Made by a program: the position numbers and the translations under genes. From Deinandra increscens subsp. villosa (lineage: Eukaryota > Streptophyta > Magnoliopsida > Asterales > Asteraceae), in assembly GCA_039602395.1 (NCBI GenBank), contig JBCNJP010000008.1, positions 68,597,095 through 68,661,094 on the forward strand: a DNA stretch of 64,000 nucleotides. Direction: 5' to 3'. Position 1 is the first letter of the stretch. Every line of letters begins with the position of its first letter. Shown here in pieces: positions 46,140 to 58,528 of this stretch. The notes beneath the pieces were generated by a model. The model was not told the origin of the DNA. It ran no database searches and saw nothing but the letters and a program-made list of their open reading frames with translations.

Positions 46140-49100
46140 ATGGAACGTGGGTCAAACTCGGAATCAACAAATAAAGCAGATAAACAAAAGGGTAAAAAAT
46201 TGGGATCCAAAATCGAACCTTTCGTATCGCAAGGCGACCACAATGCCACCGATTTGAGATCTTGGGCTAAACGGACCGGCTTTGTCTCCATTTTTTCCGG
46301 CGAAGTTGGGAGTTCGAGTTTCATTCGCGACAGAGATAGAAGTAACAGTAATACGCGCCGACACGCGACTGATTTGGAGACCGGCGGCGGTTCAGTCTCG
46401 CAGAAGTTTGAAATTGGACCGGATTTGAACCGGAACAGGGGTGAGAATGAGGCTAGCCCCATTTTGGCAGAAAGAGGGGAAGGTGTTGGAAGAAACGGTG
46501 ACGTTTCTGCGTTTATTGGTGGGGGTCAGGTTATAGAGGATGATAAGAAAGATGATGAGTATTTGAGTAATAAAGGAAAGATTGATGTGATGTATCCTGG
46601 AGGTGGAGGAGAATCTGGTAATGGAGAAGAATATCAACCAGAGATGAAATGTGGAGTCAGAGATAATCCTGGTTTAGGTTTGTTTTCTTGGTGATTTTTT
46701 TTTATGATTTTTGAAATGATGAATAACAGATTATTGTATTCTTAACTTACAAGAATTTGGTTGTTTGAAGTTGTAATAATAACTTAATAAGGATAGTTGT
46801 CAAAGGGTAAAAACAAGATAATGAGGAATTTGAGTTATGAACTTTTAAGGACTTAATAGGTCAAATGATTTGGTTATTAGGAGTATCTGGTGTACTCTCC
46901 TCATTAACTGGCGAAGGTTTAAGTCTTTAAGTGTGCTGATTTGGTAGATTTATTTATTAGGAGTAGACTTTTTTTTTTAACGGCTTTATTCTTCACCACT
47001 TGTCTACTATGGGATTTTAAACCCTCAACCTTCTAGGGGAGGAACACCTTAAACAACATCAGGATATCATAGGGCTAGAAACCCTCTGGTTCAAGAGGTA
47101 AAATGACCATATTAGTTACATACTTCAACCTTAATATTATCAATCACATTTATTGATTCTCATATATATACAATTTTAGTGCCTGTTAATGCTCCATCAT
47201 ATATGCCATTTCTAACTTATATTCATTATGAAATGCAGTCCCAGTTGTGTATTACGGACTGCAGCACTATCTCTCACTCGCCGGTTCACTAATTTTCACC
47301 CCCTTGATCATTGTCCCTGCAATGGGTGGAACCGATGTTAGCCACTATTCCTTTGAGTTCTTCACCTTAACTTCAATGATTTGAGTAAAGTTTCACAATT
47401 AACCACTCTAACACATTTTCTACTTTGTCTTCAACAGAAGGACACAGCCACTATAATCTCCACAATAATGCTAGTTTCCGGTTTAACCACACTATTGCAC
47501 TCATTCCTCGGGACACGGTTACCCTTGGTTCAAGGGAGTTCCTTTGTCTTTTTGGCTCCAGCTTTAGTTATAATCAATGCTCATGAATACCGGAATCTTA
47601 CTGAAAATGTAAGTTTGTTAATTGTTTCATCACATAGTCCTTTATTCCGTTATCTTTCATCTTAAATAACCTTCCGTAATACAGAAATTTAGACACATAA
47701 TGAGGGAGCTACAAGGGGCTATAATTGTTAGTTCCATCTTTCAATCCATCATTGGATTCAGCGGTTTAATGTCCTTGTTCCTAAGGTAAATACTTCATGT
47801 TGTTCATTTGCATAAGTTGTCAATATCTTTTAGAATATGAAATAAAATAGACCCCAAGTGAATTAGTTCACTGCAGGTTGATAAATCCGGTTGTGGTTGC
47901 ACCTACTATCGGAGCCGTGGGATTGGCATTTTTCAGTTATGGTTTTCCTCAAGCTGGTAGTTGTGTTGAGATCAGTGTTCCCCAGATTATATTGGTGCTT
48001 ATTTTTTCTCTGGTGAGCAATGCATGCATAAAAAACATATCTTGATGTTGTATAATTCTGTTGAATTTTAATGTCGAATATCATAGTCTTGCTTCTTTTC
48101 TGTAGCACCTTCGCGGAGTATCCATTCTTGGAAATCGTGTATTTCAAATATACGCGGTATGTGTATACTTATATCATAAAGTCTCTTGTTTTCCTTTTTG
48201 GTCATAGTTTTAAACTTTTATTATTGTTTCTACAGGTCCCTTTGAGCATTGTTATCATATGGGTGTACTCGTTTTTCCTGACAGCTGGCGGTGCATACGA
48301 CTACAAAGGATGTAGCCCGGACATACCTATCTCAAATATGTTAATCGATTCTTGTGTTAAACATGCATATACAATGAAACATTGCCGGACCGATGCATCT
48401 AATGCATGGGAAACTGCTGATTGGATTCGGATACCTTACCCTTTGCAATGGGGTATCCCCACATTTCATCTAAGAACCTCCATCATCATGATCTTCGTAT
48501 CTTTGGTCGCATCAGTTGACTCGGTAACTAAAAACAAAACTAATATATAAAAAGGGTAACTAACTAGCCTCCATCATTATGATTCTTATGCGTTTTTTTT
48601 TTGTATTTTGAAAGGTTGGAACGTATTACTCGACATCAATGCATATTAATGCAAAACCTCCTACACGGGGAATTGTGAGTAGAGGAATCGGTTTGGAAGG
48701 CTTTTGCAGTGTACTGGCTGGGCTGTGGGGCACAGGGGGCGGGTCAACCACGTTGACCGAAAATGTGCACACAGTTACCATCACAAAGGTAGCTAGTAGA
48801 AGGGCTGTGGAGGCGGGAGCGGTTATCTTAATCGTTTTCTCTTTTGTAGGTATATACTATATCCATATTCTCTTAATCTTTTCATGACATTTAAAAAAAA
48901 AATGTTTTCATGAGTTGTGTTGATTTATTGATGAGATAATATTTCAGGTAAAGTTGGGGCAATTCTTGCTTCTATACCACAAGCATTGGCTGCTTCTTTG
49001 CTGTGCTTTGTGTGGGCCCTAGTTGTGGCGTTAGGGCTCTCGACATTGCGGTATACTCACACGGCAAGCTTCAGAAATATGATGATAGTCGGTACATCCT

Positions 49101-49577
49101 TGTTTATAGGTTTATCCTTACCGACATATTTTCAACAGTATCAACCAGAAACCGCATTTATTCTGCCCAGTTACTTCATTCCCTACTCAGCAGCATCGGA
49201 TGGGCCAATTCGCTCCGGAAATAAACAGGTATGTTCCTTTAATTTCATTTCAAGATAATGTGTTTGACCAAGTCACCATATCTCTAGGTTTAGGATGTAT
49301 CCCTTGGTGGGGTGTTTGGAATGTAGACTAATATCTGTTTTCCTGTTGATTTCAGTTTGATTTTGTAATTAACGCGCTTCTATCAATGAACATGGTGGTG
49401 ACACTTTTGGTGGCGATAATACTAGACAACACTGTACCAGGCAGTGAACAAGAACGGGGCGTGTACCGTTGGTCAACTTCCGATGACCTATCCTCGGATC
49501 CGTCTTCTCTTGATGACTATAAGTTACCAAGCAAAGTTTCCCGAGTTTTCAGATGGGCAAAATGCTTGGATGCATGA
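46140..49577 (+). CDS. NAT11: Nucleobase-ascorbate transporter 11 (NAT11), 10 exons
   Basis: Exons 46140-46677, 47239-47336, 47438-47608, 47685-47785, 47877-48012, 48106-48156, 48236-48523, 48615-48849, 48948-49228 and 49356-49577; total 2121 bp, 706 residues, all GT-AG and in phase. This matches the long NAT11/NAT12 class (about 709 residues). The hydrophilic N-terminus of about 180 residues (DLRSWAKRTGF) is followed by the xanthine/uracil permease core with about 12 membrane segments: YGLQHYLSLAGS, QGSSFVFLAPALVII, NPVVVAPTIGAVGLAFFSYG, DSVGTYYSTSM and the signature TENVHTVTITK, which takes the place of the QN-x-G-x4-T of the short NATs. The C-terminus has LDNTVPGSEQERGVY. NHAYTMKHCRTDASNAW-type sequence agrees better with NAT11 than NAT12. 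The start is the first in-frame ATG; the TTG at 46005 is not used. A membrane permease for purine/pyrimidine bases is predicted; substrate not shown. Confidence 0.95.
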
Positions 49578-51069
49578 CCTTATGTAACCGTCAAGAGATC
49601 AATTTTGCCTGTGCCACATCAGCGTCAGCCGACATCTCAAACACGTGGACCATGGGATACATGTTTACACCATTTCTAAGTTTGTTTAGAATTGATTGTG
49701 CTGGTAGTAGACTCATTCTTTGATACAAGTGATTGCAATTGAGTTTGCAACTTTGCATCATGCTACTTCATATATAGAACATCAAGAAGCTCCATTTATC
49801 TGTTCTTGGATCCAAATAGTGAACACATTGTCTAGTAGATATCTTATGCGGTTCAAAACCTCACTTACATATGGAAAACATGTTACTGTAACATCAACTG
49901 TAACCCTCAACTGATACTTATAACTAGTCCTATACAGCCCGTATTCCTGTTGCCCATATGATACAAAATGGCTCGTATAAATATGGGTGTTACATTCTAT
50001 TTTATGTCCCTGGTGGTTAGGACCCCAAGATGTTTTTCCACCCGAGTCGGTTTTTCTTTAGTGTCTGGATGTCTCTTAGCTAGACGTCTAAGTTTTTGGT
50101 TTGGACCAGGGTCAGGTCAAATAAATAATGATAACTTTTCGTTCCAACCGGTAAAACTAAGAGCTACAATGAGGTTTTTAAGGTAATAATGTCTATGTGC
50201 CAATCTTTGATATTTTTTATAAGTTGGTCCTGATTCAAGTTCATATGTTAGCATTTATATATTCGGTTGTTTACCGATAATCGGACTTTACTGGGTATAG
50301 TTGGTTGTTGTTTTTACTGATAATTAAAGTTTTTGTTTTCGTATTTATCTAGTCATAGAGTTTTAGTCTTGGTGAGTTGGTGAGTTATTTGTTGGTTAAG
50401 TCTAGTCTAGTGTAAATAGAGAGTATGTCTATTCGTTGTATTTTGGAGTTGTGCTTGTTTTTGGTTGATAAAACAAGATAGAGTCAAGTTTATACTAATT
50501 TAAGTTCACATGTGAAATGATTTGTATAAAGTTGGTTGGAAGTTATAGTTGTCAAGTAAGTCAAAGAGTTTGAAAATATAAATAGCTTGAGTTATTTGGT
50601 CTTTATCAATCTAGTCATAGAGTTTGAGTCTCACTGAGTTAGTTATTGATCAAGTCAAGTGTACTAATAATAGAGGTCAAGTTTATTCATTGTATTGTTA
50701 TTGTTTTTGAGTTTCATAAAAGAGAAAGAGAAATAAAAATAATAGAGAGTTCAAATCCTTACAAATACAAGATTAACGTATCTATAAAAAAATTGCCGCT
50801 CAAAAAAAGGTCATGTTGCGTTTTTCGACTCTTAACCTTTGAACAACTTTTTTTGTTGGATGTGTTTTAAGATGTAGGGTCTATGAATGGATATCTTCTA
50901 GGGTTTTACAAGTATCCATGGGGATTTTCATACTATTTAACCAACTAAACCCACAACTTCAACTTCTACAATATACACACTGCTCCACACTTGCCCAACC
51001 CAAAAACACATAGAAAACAAAAATTCAAGTGTTTGTTCACACACCCATCTCTTTGTGGTTGATCAACCA
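49578..51069. other. Intergenic DNA between NAT11 and the kinase gene
   Basis: Convergent 3' flanks. About 50330-50480 and 50590-50720 share diverged blocks ('atctagtcatagagtttkagtct', 'ggttaagtctagtctagtgt'-like), an old local duplication. No gene supported. Confidence 0.45.
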
Positions 51070-54000
51070 TCACTCCATGACAAGTTCCATGTGTCGGTTA
51101 AGGTCCTTCAGGTACGTGGTGGACGTGTAATCATCCACATCACACGCGTCTAAAAGTACTGCTCGCCCACCACCCTTTTTTTGCTTCGATTCCATTGTCA
51201 ACTTCTCACCGTTCAGTAACTGTATAACCTGCATTACAAGTTACACCATATCGTTTTTAGTCAACAATGAGAACACTTTGACCCGAGTTCAAGTTTCTTT
51301 AAAACATATTCTGAAGTTACCCGTTTCATGTTTGGGCGCATGTTTGGCAAGTGATGGATGCATGCTGAAGCAGCCGACATTACACGGTTTAGTTCAGTTA
51401 TCGAATAATCGTTCTCTAGACGAGGGTCCACGAGCTGTTCGATATTACTTTGCTCTAGAAGTGGTTTTGCCTATACAAAAAAGCACACAAATTTAAGTAA
51501 ATTATTTCGTCAGAATCCGAAAGATTGATTAGTTACCAACATACCCATATTACAAGACTCTGTTGAGTCGAGTCAACTGCACGACGACCCGTTATGAGCT
51601 CAAGCAAAAGAACTCCAAACGAAAACACGTCTATTTTTTCATGAATGATTCCATACATGAAATATTCAGGTGCCATGTACCCAAAAGTTCCTTCAATTGG
51701 GGAAACAATATGGTGAACCCATTTCTCAGGTAGCCATTTTGCCAGCCCAAAATCAGATATCTACACAAAACATAACAAATTGTGCAGTTTTAGCGAGGGG
51801 TTTAACGACTAAACGGGTGCATTAACATGAAACTAACCTGAGGTTGATAATTTTCCATCAACAAAATATTTGATGCTGTGATATCTCGATGAATTATTCG
51901 TCTCTGACATTCAGAGTGGAGATACTGCAACCCTTGTGCTATGCCAATTGCCACCTTAAACCGTATCGCCCACTCTAATCTGTCTTCACTATCTGTACAA
52001 AAATAATTGGATCAGCACTTCAACAGAATAACATTATTTGGATCTCATGTTTACTGGTTAGGGGTGTAAACGCTCAGAGCCACTTGTGAGCTACTAGTCT
52101 GCTTAGACGAGCTCAGGCTAGGCTCGTTTACACCCCTAGTTCTGGTTTCCACATAGAATAATATAAGTATCAAGCGTACTATGTAGCAAAGTTGCAAGGC
52201 TGCCATAAGGCGCGAATTGGAGGACAAGGTGTAAATCAGTGTCAGAGCTAAAGCCAATCAATCGGGCTGCATTCGGATGGTTAATATGAGCTATGATCCC
52301 GAGCTCAGATAGGAAATCCCCAACTCTATCTTCGTCTTTCTTTTCTTTCTTTGTTATTTTCTTTACTGCGACAAGTTGGCCATCGGGTAAGCATCCTTTG
52401 TACACTTCTGCGTGCCCTCCTCTCCCAACCAAATTATCTATGCAAACCATAGATTCAAGCCAATAGACGTTGAGCCAAATTCTTTTTTTTTGCATTTATG
52501 TAATGAAATGAAATTATATAACCGTTTGATGTTAAGGTCTCATTGGAAATAGTCTCTTTATCTTTATCTTTATCTCCTATGTTTTAATGAATTCGTTGTT
52601 AAAAAAAAAAGTTAGATTTGTCATAATCTCATTTTTCGAGACCTTATTTTTTGAGTTTGATTTTTATGACTGTTTCTTATAATGTGCAAATAAGGGAGCT
52701 AAATCTTGAATGAGACATGTCCCATTGACTGCATTAAAGTCAACAACTTGGATTGAAGATTTGACTATGATGTCAAGGTCGTTATCACGGTACACTAGAC
52801 TTTAGGTGAACCATATTTTCAGTTAATAACCATAAAATTGTATGTTTATGTGACGTCACCAGCATGGTTGTAATTGGTCCAAAAAACCGCCTATAATTAT
52901 GCTTAACAAATCTGTATCATACTGTATCATAAACATGAGTACTCAACATGATAGCTTTTTAGGTAATAACCTTTTTATAACATTATTAATGATAAAAACT
53001 TGATCGTTTGTAATTAATTTAAGGAGGATGTTATTCTGAAATGAAAGATGAAAAACTTAAGGGGTGATATTACAATCTTTAAAAGAATTTATTCTTTGTT
53101 GAGAATTCTGGTAAAAGAATTTATGCTCAGCCTAATGTATTAATTTTGTTAGTTTAGCTATAAATGTAATTTATTCGCGCCAATATAGTAACTACAAAAA
53201 TTGCATAAGTATTAAGTTTCCAAAAAACAAAAAATACCTTTCCATGTATTTTTGTACATTTAATTTTTAAACAAGCCAAAAGGTCATAATTCATGAATAA
53301 AAAAAGAAACTCCAATAAAAAAAGATCCCGATTTTGAATTGACAAATCTTTAATCAACTTTCATAAACCTCATTGTTTGACCATCATTTCTCACAATAAG
53401 AATATCAAAGTCTATATATATCAGCTAGGTGAATTAATAATTGAGAAATGCCATATAAATTTTTAACTAAATGCAATATATATGTCAATAATATATAAGT
53501 TATCCTTAATAAAAAAAATTTACCCACACACTCTCTAACCCTACTTTACTATTTCTAAGGTCGCGTTTGGCTCGTCATAAGCTACCTTATAAGCTAGCTT
53601 TTGAAAAGTTAGTTAAAGTAACGTTTCAACTAGCTTTTATAATATTTTTAGTTTTGTTTTTCCCTAATATTTTGTTTTTAAATTTTAATATATTTATATA
53701 GATGTATATTGATGTTATTTTACATTTTTCAGCTAGTTTATCAGTTAGTTTTTACCAAAAGTATTTTTTATCAGCTAGCAGCTAGCTTATCAGCTAGTGC
53801 GTCAAACACATCCTAAAACAAATATATTAGCATGGCATGCCGTTAAAAAAGTTTGAGGTTTATGTTTAAGTTAATATTCAAAAAGGAACCTGATAAATGT
53901 TTTTTTACAAAAGAATTACAACCATCATTTAGCATCTAATATATAAGGGGCATAATTTATTTTATTATAATGTTTAATTTAGAAAGCTCAGTACCAAATA

Positions 54001-54698
54001 TAACATGATTTTACTTGACACTAAAGTATTGAACCTTTTTTTCCTGTTTAGTAACATTTTATCTTTTTAAGATATTTTCTTTATTTGATATATATATTTT
54101 AGCTGAAAATCTGAAATTACTACAATTATAAGATCACATATTATTTTAACTTATATCGTTGAAATAAATAAAGAGAAAAGAATCTCACCGTCGCTAAAGC
54201 CATCAGTGGCGGCAGCAAGTTCTTCCAACGTGAAATTCCGCCACGACGGTTTCGGAACCGCCCAATCTCCGGCGCCGATCATCTCGTCGTCGCTATGATT
54301 CGCCGCTAATCTCTTCACCAACGGCACCGTCGAAATCATTTTAAACGACTTCCACTTTATGTTAAAAACAAATTTCCTCCACCGTAAACCCTGAGCAGCA
54401 GAGGACGAGCTGGTGAGCGCCGCCGCTCCGCCGCCGTCCTCCTCATCTCCGCCGCTATCGGTAGCAGATTCCGCATCAATTTCAGTCACCGGAGATTTAT
54501 CGTTGAAGGACGAGCCGCCGCCGTCGGAATCCGTGCCAGAAACGGGGATTTCTAGTACGCCTCTAGGAGACGATTGATCCTCGAGGAATTTTGGGGCTTC
54601 TTCTGCAATCAAAATTGAAAAGCGAAATCAAATTGTTAAATGTAAGGATTAAATCATAAAAGATGAAAAATTAAAAGGCGTGAATTACCGTTCGTCAT
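51070..54698 (-). CDS. Receptor-like cytoplasmic kinase, class VI_A (RBK/RRK-like), 7 exons
   Basis: Minus-strand exons 54698-54689, 54602-54189, 52437-52180, 51992-51838, 51760-51545, 51470-51321 and 51228-51070; 1362 bp, 453 residues, phases consistent. The first exon encodes only MTN plus one base. There is no signal peptide or membrane segment. The N-terminus is Ser/Asp/Gly-rich, then WRKFVFNIKWKSFKMIS and KPSWRNFTLEELAAATDGFS. The kinase domain has GRGGHAEVYKG, VAVKK (ATP Lys), FLSEL (helix C Glu), HRDITASN, DFGLAKW, GTFGYMAPEY and DVFSFGVLLLELITGRR. The catalytic loop has Thr where most kinases have Lys (HRD-x-K); I recall the HRDITASN form from this class, so it is probably a subfamily trait. 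RBK members interact with ROP GTPases; that role is known of the family, not shown here. Intron 2 is 1.75 kb and carries a MITE; intron 3 carries an 80-bp hAT MITE. Confidence 0.92.
52059..52138. mobile_element. 80-bp hAT MITE in kinase intron 3
   Basis: Ends TAGGGGTGTAAACG and CGTTTACACCCCTA are perfect inverted repeats. The 8-bp flanks TTACTGGT and GTTCTGGT are similar, as for an aged hAT duplication. It shares the TAGGGGTG tip with the 662-bp element at 27279. Confidence 0.85.
53557..53815. mobile_element. MITE in kinase intron 2
   Basis: About 259 bp with imperfect inverted ends (AAGGTCGCGTTTGGCTCG against TAGGATGTGTTTGACGCA) and 'agctagctt'-type internal repeats. No coding capacity. The target duplication is not clear. 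Confidence 0.6.
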
Positions 54699-54930
54699 TG
54701 GGAGGTGAGTTTTAGGGTTGCTGCGAAATGAAATTTGGAGAATGGAATTATTTGATTATTCAAACGAGAAAAATGAACGGGTTCAACTAAGAGTGTGATC
54801 GGGCCATGGATTTCCTCCGGCGAAGGAGACGGTGGCCGGAAAATACTAGAGAAAATACTGTGGAAAAGTGTAGAGGGATGTTGGATTTGTTGAGATGGAA
54901 TTATTGTTTTTGAACGAATCCGGTGTGGAT

Positions 54931-54937
54931 ATTTATA
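54931..54937 (-). promoter_or_regulatory. TATA box of the kinase gene
   Basis: TATAAAT on the minus strand, about 233 bp upstream of the ATG at 54698. The L1 insertion begins about 125 bp further upstream. Confidence 0.6.
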
Positions 54938-55134
54938 CACCTTCTTCAATTCCCGGCGCCAATTTCAACAAATTAAATGTCATGTGGAGTCGTGGAGTGA
55001 GTCATTTTACTTCTTCTTAAATATATTTTAATTGTTTTTTCTTCTTTTATATTTATATTCTTTTTTTTTGAACAGCAATTTTATTAAAACAACCAACCCT
55101 TAGCAAGGCGTTAGGGGCCAACAAAGCAAAAGCA

Positions 55135-58100
55135 TTACAACGAGAAAGAGGCCCAATCTTTCCAAAGGATAGATCGGGTTTTACAACGATGAACAAACCA
55201 CAAGAAACTTAAACTCTTGATTTCCAAAATCACCCGTTGAATGGAAGGAACCCGATTATTGAAGATCGCCTTGTTCCGTTCCAACCAAATACACCAACAA
55301 CCTGTGAGAAAAATAATGTTCACCGCTTTTGCTTTCCAATCCGGGAGGGCTCTCGAATTATGCATGTTCGCCAAATCCGCCACCGAGAACGCAACAACCG
55401 GAGGAATTTTGCACCACTGAGCCACCACCTGCCACACCCTATCAGCAAAGGGACAACCGGTAAAAAGATGAATCGCCGACTCAATTCCGTCTCCACACAT
55501 GACACAATCCGTAGAGGGCACAGAAAGATTTCGGTGAAGAAGATTGACGCGAGTAGGGAGACGATCCATCAAAGCACGCCAAATCAAGATGTTTACCTTG
55601 ACGGGAACCCCTTTGCACCACTGGAAATTAATCAAAGAGTTCTGATTACGCAGATCCTCGACGTAACGACGAAGGGACTTAACCGAGAAAATGCTTTCAG
55701 AATCCTCCGACCACCTCCAAATACCGTTAACCTCCGTCATCATCTCCTGGAGATCCACACCTTGGGCAGCAAGCTCCGAACAGACCTTGACAATAGCCTT
55801 CCATAAACCTGAGGAAGACGGTTTGAGGGGTAAAAACGGATGAACAGAAGCCCTGGAATGCAGGCACACCACCACCCGACGCCAGAGTTGATTCGGCTCA
55901 GTTTTGAAGCGCCACACCCACTTTGCAAGCATACAGTGATTACTGATTTCGAGGGGTACCAATCCCAGGCCCCCAGCCTCTTTAGATTTGAGAACATTGT
56001 GTCTCGCCACCCAGTGGATTTTTTTCTAGCCGGATCACCCCCGAAAGAAAGTTCATACGAATTTTTTCCAACTCTTCTAACACCTTCCGAGGAGCCCGAT
56101 AAAGCGAAAAGAAATAAGACGGGAGGCAATCAAGGACAGATTTAATCAGAGTTAACCGGCCACCAAGGGAGAGATTACGGGCCTTCCATATCGATAATCT
56201 CTTCTGAAAAGTATCAACAACCTTACGCCAATGTTTTGCCAAGTTCATGTTTGCCCCAACCAACATACCAAGGTATTCAAAAGGCAACTCACAGATTTTG
56301 CAACCCAAGATAGCGGCTTTACGAGCAATATCCGGGCTTTCCACGTTAATCCCAGTAAGGCTACATTTATGCAGATTCACCCGAAGCCCCGAAACCATGA
56401 AGAAGCCCCATAAAAGCTGCCTTAAATTCAAACAATTGCTTTCCGTCCATTGCCCCAATATCAACACATCATCGGCGAATAGGAGATGTGATAAATTTGG
56501 ACCATTCTGTGGTAGTTGCACCCCATGAAAAATGCCCAGATCCAAGGCTTTACTCACCATCCAGTGAAAAGCCTCCATGACAATGATAAAGAGGAAAGGC
56601 GAGAGGGGATCGCCCTGCCGCACGCCTCTATGACACTCAAATTCTTCGGAGGGCGACCCATTAATAAGAACCGACGAGCGGGACGCCTTTAGGATTCCTT
56701 TAACCCACAACCTCCAAGCCGGGGGGAAGTTCATTTGATAGAGAATGGAGTCAAGAAAATCCCACTCCAAAGAGTCATAGGCTTTGTTAAAGTCTATTTT
56801 AAAGAGCATGGCTTGAGACTTTGATCTTTTAAGCCAAGAAAGGATTTCATTGATAATCAAAGGCCCATCAATGATATTACGACCCGCCACAAAAGCCATT
56901 TGATTTTCCGAAATGATTGAGTCCATGATTGGTTTCAAACGATTGGCAAGCACATTTGACACCACTTTTGGTATGCAACCAAGAAGGGTAATAGGCCGAA
57001 AATCACCGAAGGTTTGAGGATCAATCCTCTTGGGAATAAGACAAATGAACGAAGAAAAACATCCCGAACTAAAGGAACCCCTTTCATAGAAGGAATCTAA
57101 CACCGCCTTGAAATTCTCGCCAAGAAGGTCCCAAAAGTGCTTGATAAAAGCAAAATTGAAGCCATCAGGCCCCGGCGCCTTTTCACTACCACAGTCCCAA
57201 ACCGCGCATTTTACTTCCTCCATGGAAAACGGGGCAACAAGGTTTGAGGCGTCTAAATCCGTAATTCGATTAATCCCCCGGCATTGCATAGTGGGCCTGT
57301 TAGTGTTACAAGCCCGAAAAATATTCTGAAAGTAATCACGGGCCTGTTTCTTTATCTCCGTAGGTTACGACACCCAAAGCCCATTGCACTTGACGCCATT
57401 AATCCGATCAGAGGCCCATTTCGCTTTCAATAGACCGTGAAAATAAGCAGTATTTTCGTCCCCATTGGCGGCCCACTGAATTCGAGCCTTTTGGGCCATA
57501 TCTCGTCTGTTTTTGTTATCCAATTCCTCTAAAAGTTTTTTGGTGTTGCCCCATTCAATTATTTCGATATCAGATAACTGCCGGGTTTTAGAAATTTTAT
57601 CCCAGTGGTCAACCTTCTCCTCCAAACTTTTCTTAAGAGCCTCCTCCTTAAGTTTCTCCTGTTGTCTCCAAGCTTTAATGTCCCCCTTTATTTTTTTATG
57701 TTTTTGAAGAAGGATCTTATCCGGCCTTCCACTCGAGGGAGCCTTTGAAACAGCATCTTCAACAATTTTCCTTAAATCAGGGTGTGACAGCCACGAGGAA
57801 AAGAAACGGAAGGGGGGTGGCCCGAAATCCACCACAGACGTCTTTAGGACCAGAGGATTATGATCTGACCATCGACGTTTTTTGGCCGTAAGCGTCGCAT
57901 TTGGCCAGCGTTGTATAAACTCTCCACAAACCAGGAAACGGTCTATTTTGCTAAAATTAATTCCGAGGCCATAAGAGAAAGTAAACTTCGAACCACCCAT
58001 ACGATATTCGGACAAACCAGCCTGGGATATGAAATCGTTGAAATAGCCGGCTCCTGTGGCATTAAACGACGAATAAAGCCTATCCTCCGGTTGTCTGACT

Positions 58101-58528
58101 TCATTAAAATCCCCCGCAAGGACCCACAGGCCTTGATGGTGGTTCATGACTTCTAAAATGTCATTCCATAATCTACGTTTAGCTTGCAACGGCTGTGGCG
58201 CATAAACGTTGATAATATTGATATCCATCTGGGATCCCACCAAGACCCCAGAAACCAGCAAAAAGTTTTGGTGTTTAGAAGTATGGCGAACCGAAAACGT
58301 CGAAGGGTTCCACAGACAGATGATGCCGCCGGAGCTGCCCTCCGCCGGACAGTAATCCCAATCACAATTATAATTGCCCCAAAGACCCCTGATCGGAATG
58401 CGTGAAGGATCCGAAATCTTGCTCTCCTGAATACAGATGAAGGAGATCCTGTTGTTTCATCGGATCTGATTAATCCAACTCACCTTGGCTCCCCCTAATC
58501 CCCTACTATTGATGCTTAGAAAGTCCAT
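55135..58528 (-). pseudogene. L1 ORF2: endonuclease and reverse transcriptase, broken
   Basis: Starts at ATG 58528 (MDFLSINSRGLGGAKVSWIN), overlapping the ORF1 stop by one base. An in-frame TGA at 58457-58459 follows. Endonuclease: FICIQESKIS, GDFNEVRQPEDR and RRWSDHNPLVL. A TAA at 57365-57367 interrupts the frame before the reverse transcriptase, which shows KAPGPDGFNFAFIKHFWD, NQMAFVAGRNIIDG, DFNKAYDSLEWDFLD, RGVRQGDPLSPFLF and the catalytic FADDVLILG. Two frameshifts lie near 56045 and 56028, the latter in an A7 run. The C-terminal zinc-binding part has LPTRVNLLHRN and CVMCGDGIESAIHLFTGC. Stop at 55135. Function known from the family: target-primed reverse transcription. Confidence 0.92.

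Noticed and set aside
49968..50186. Small open frame after NAT11
   Set aside because: No homology I recognise, lies in the 3' flank and lacks gene-like context.
55237..55806. 189-residue plus-strand frame in the LINE
   Set aside because: Antisense shadow of the ORF2 C-terminal part.
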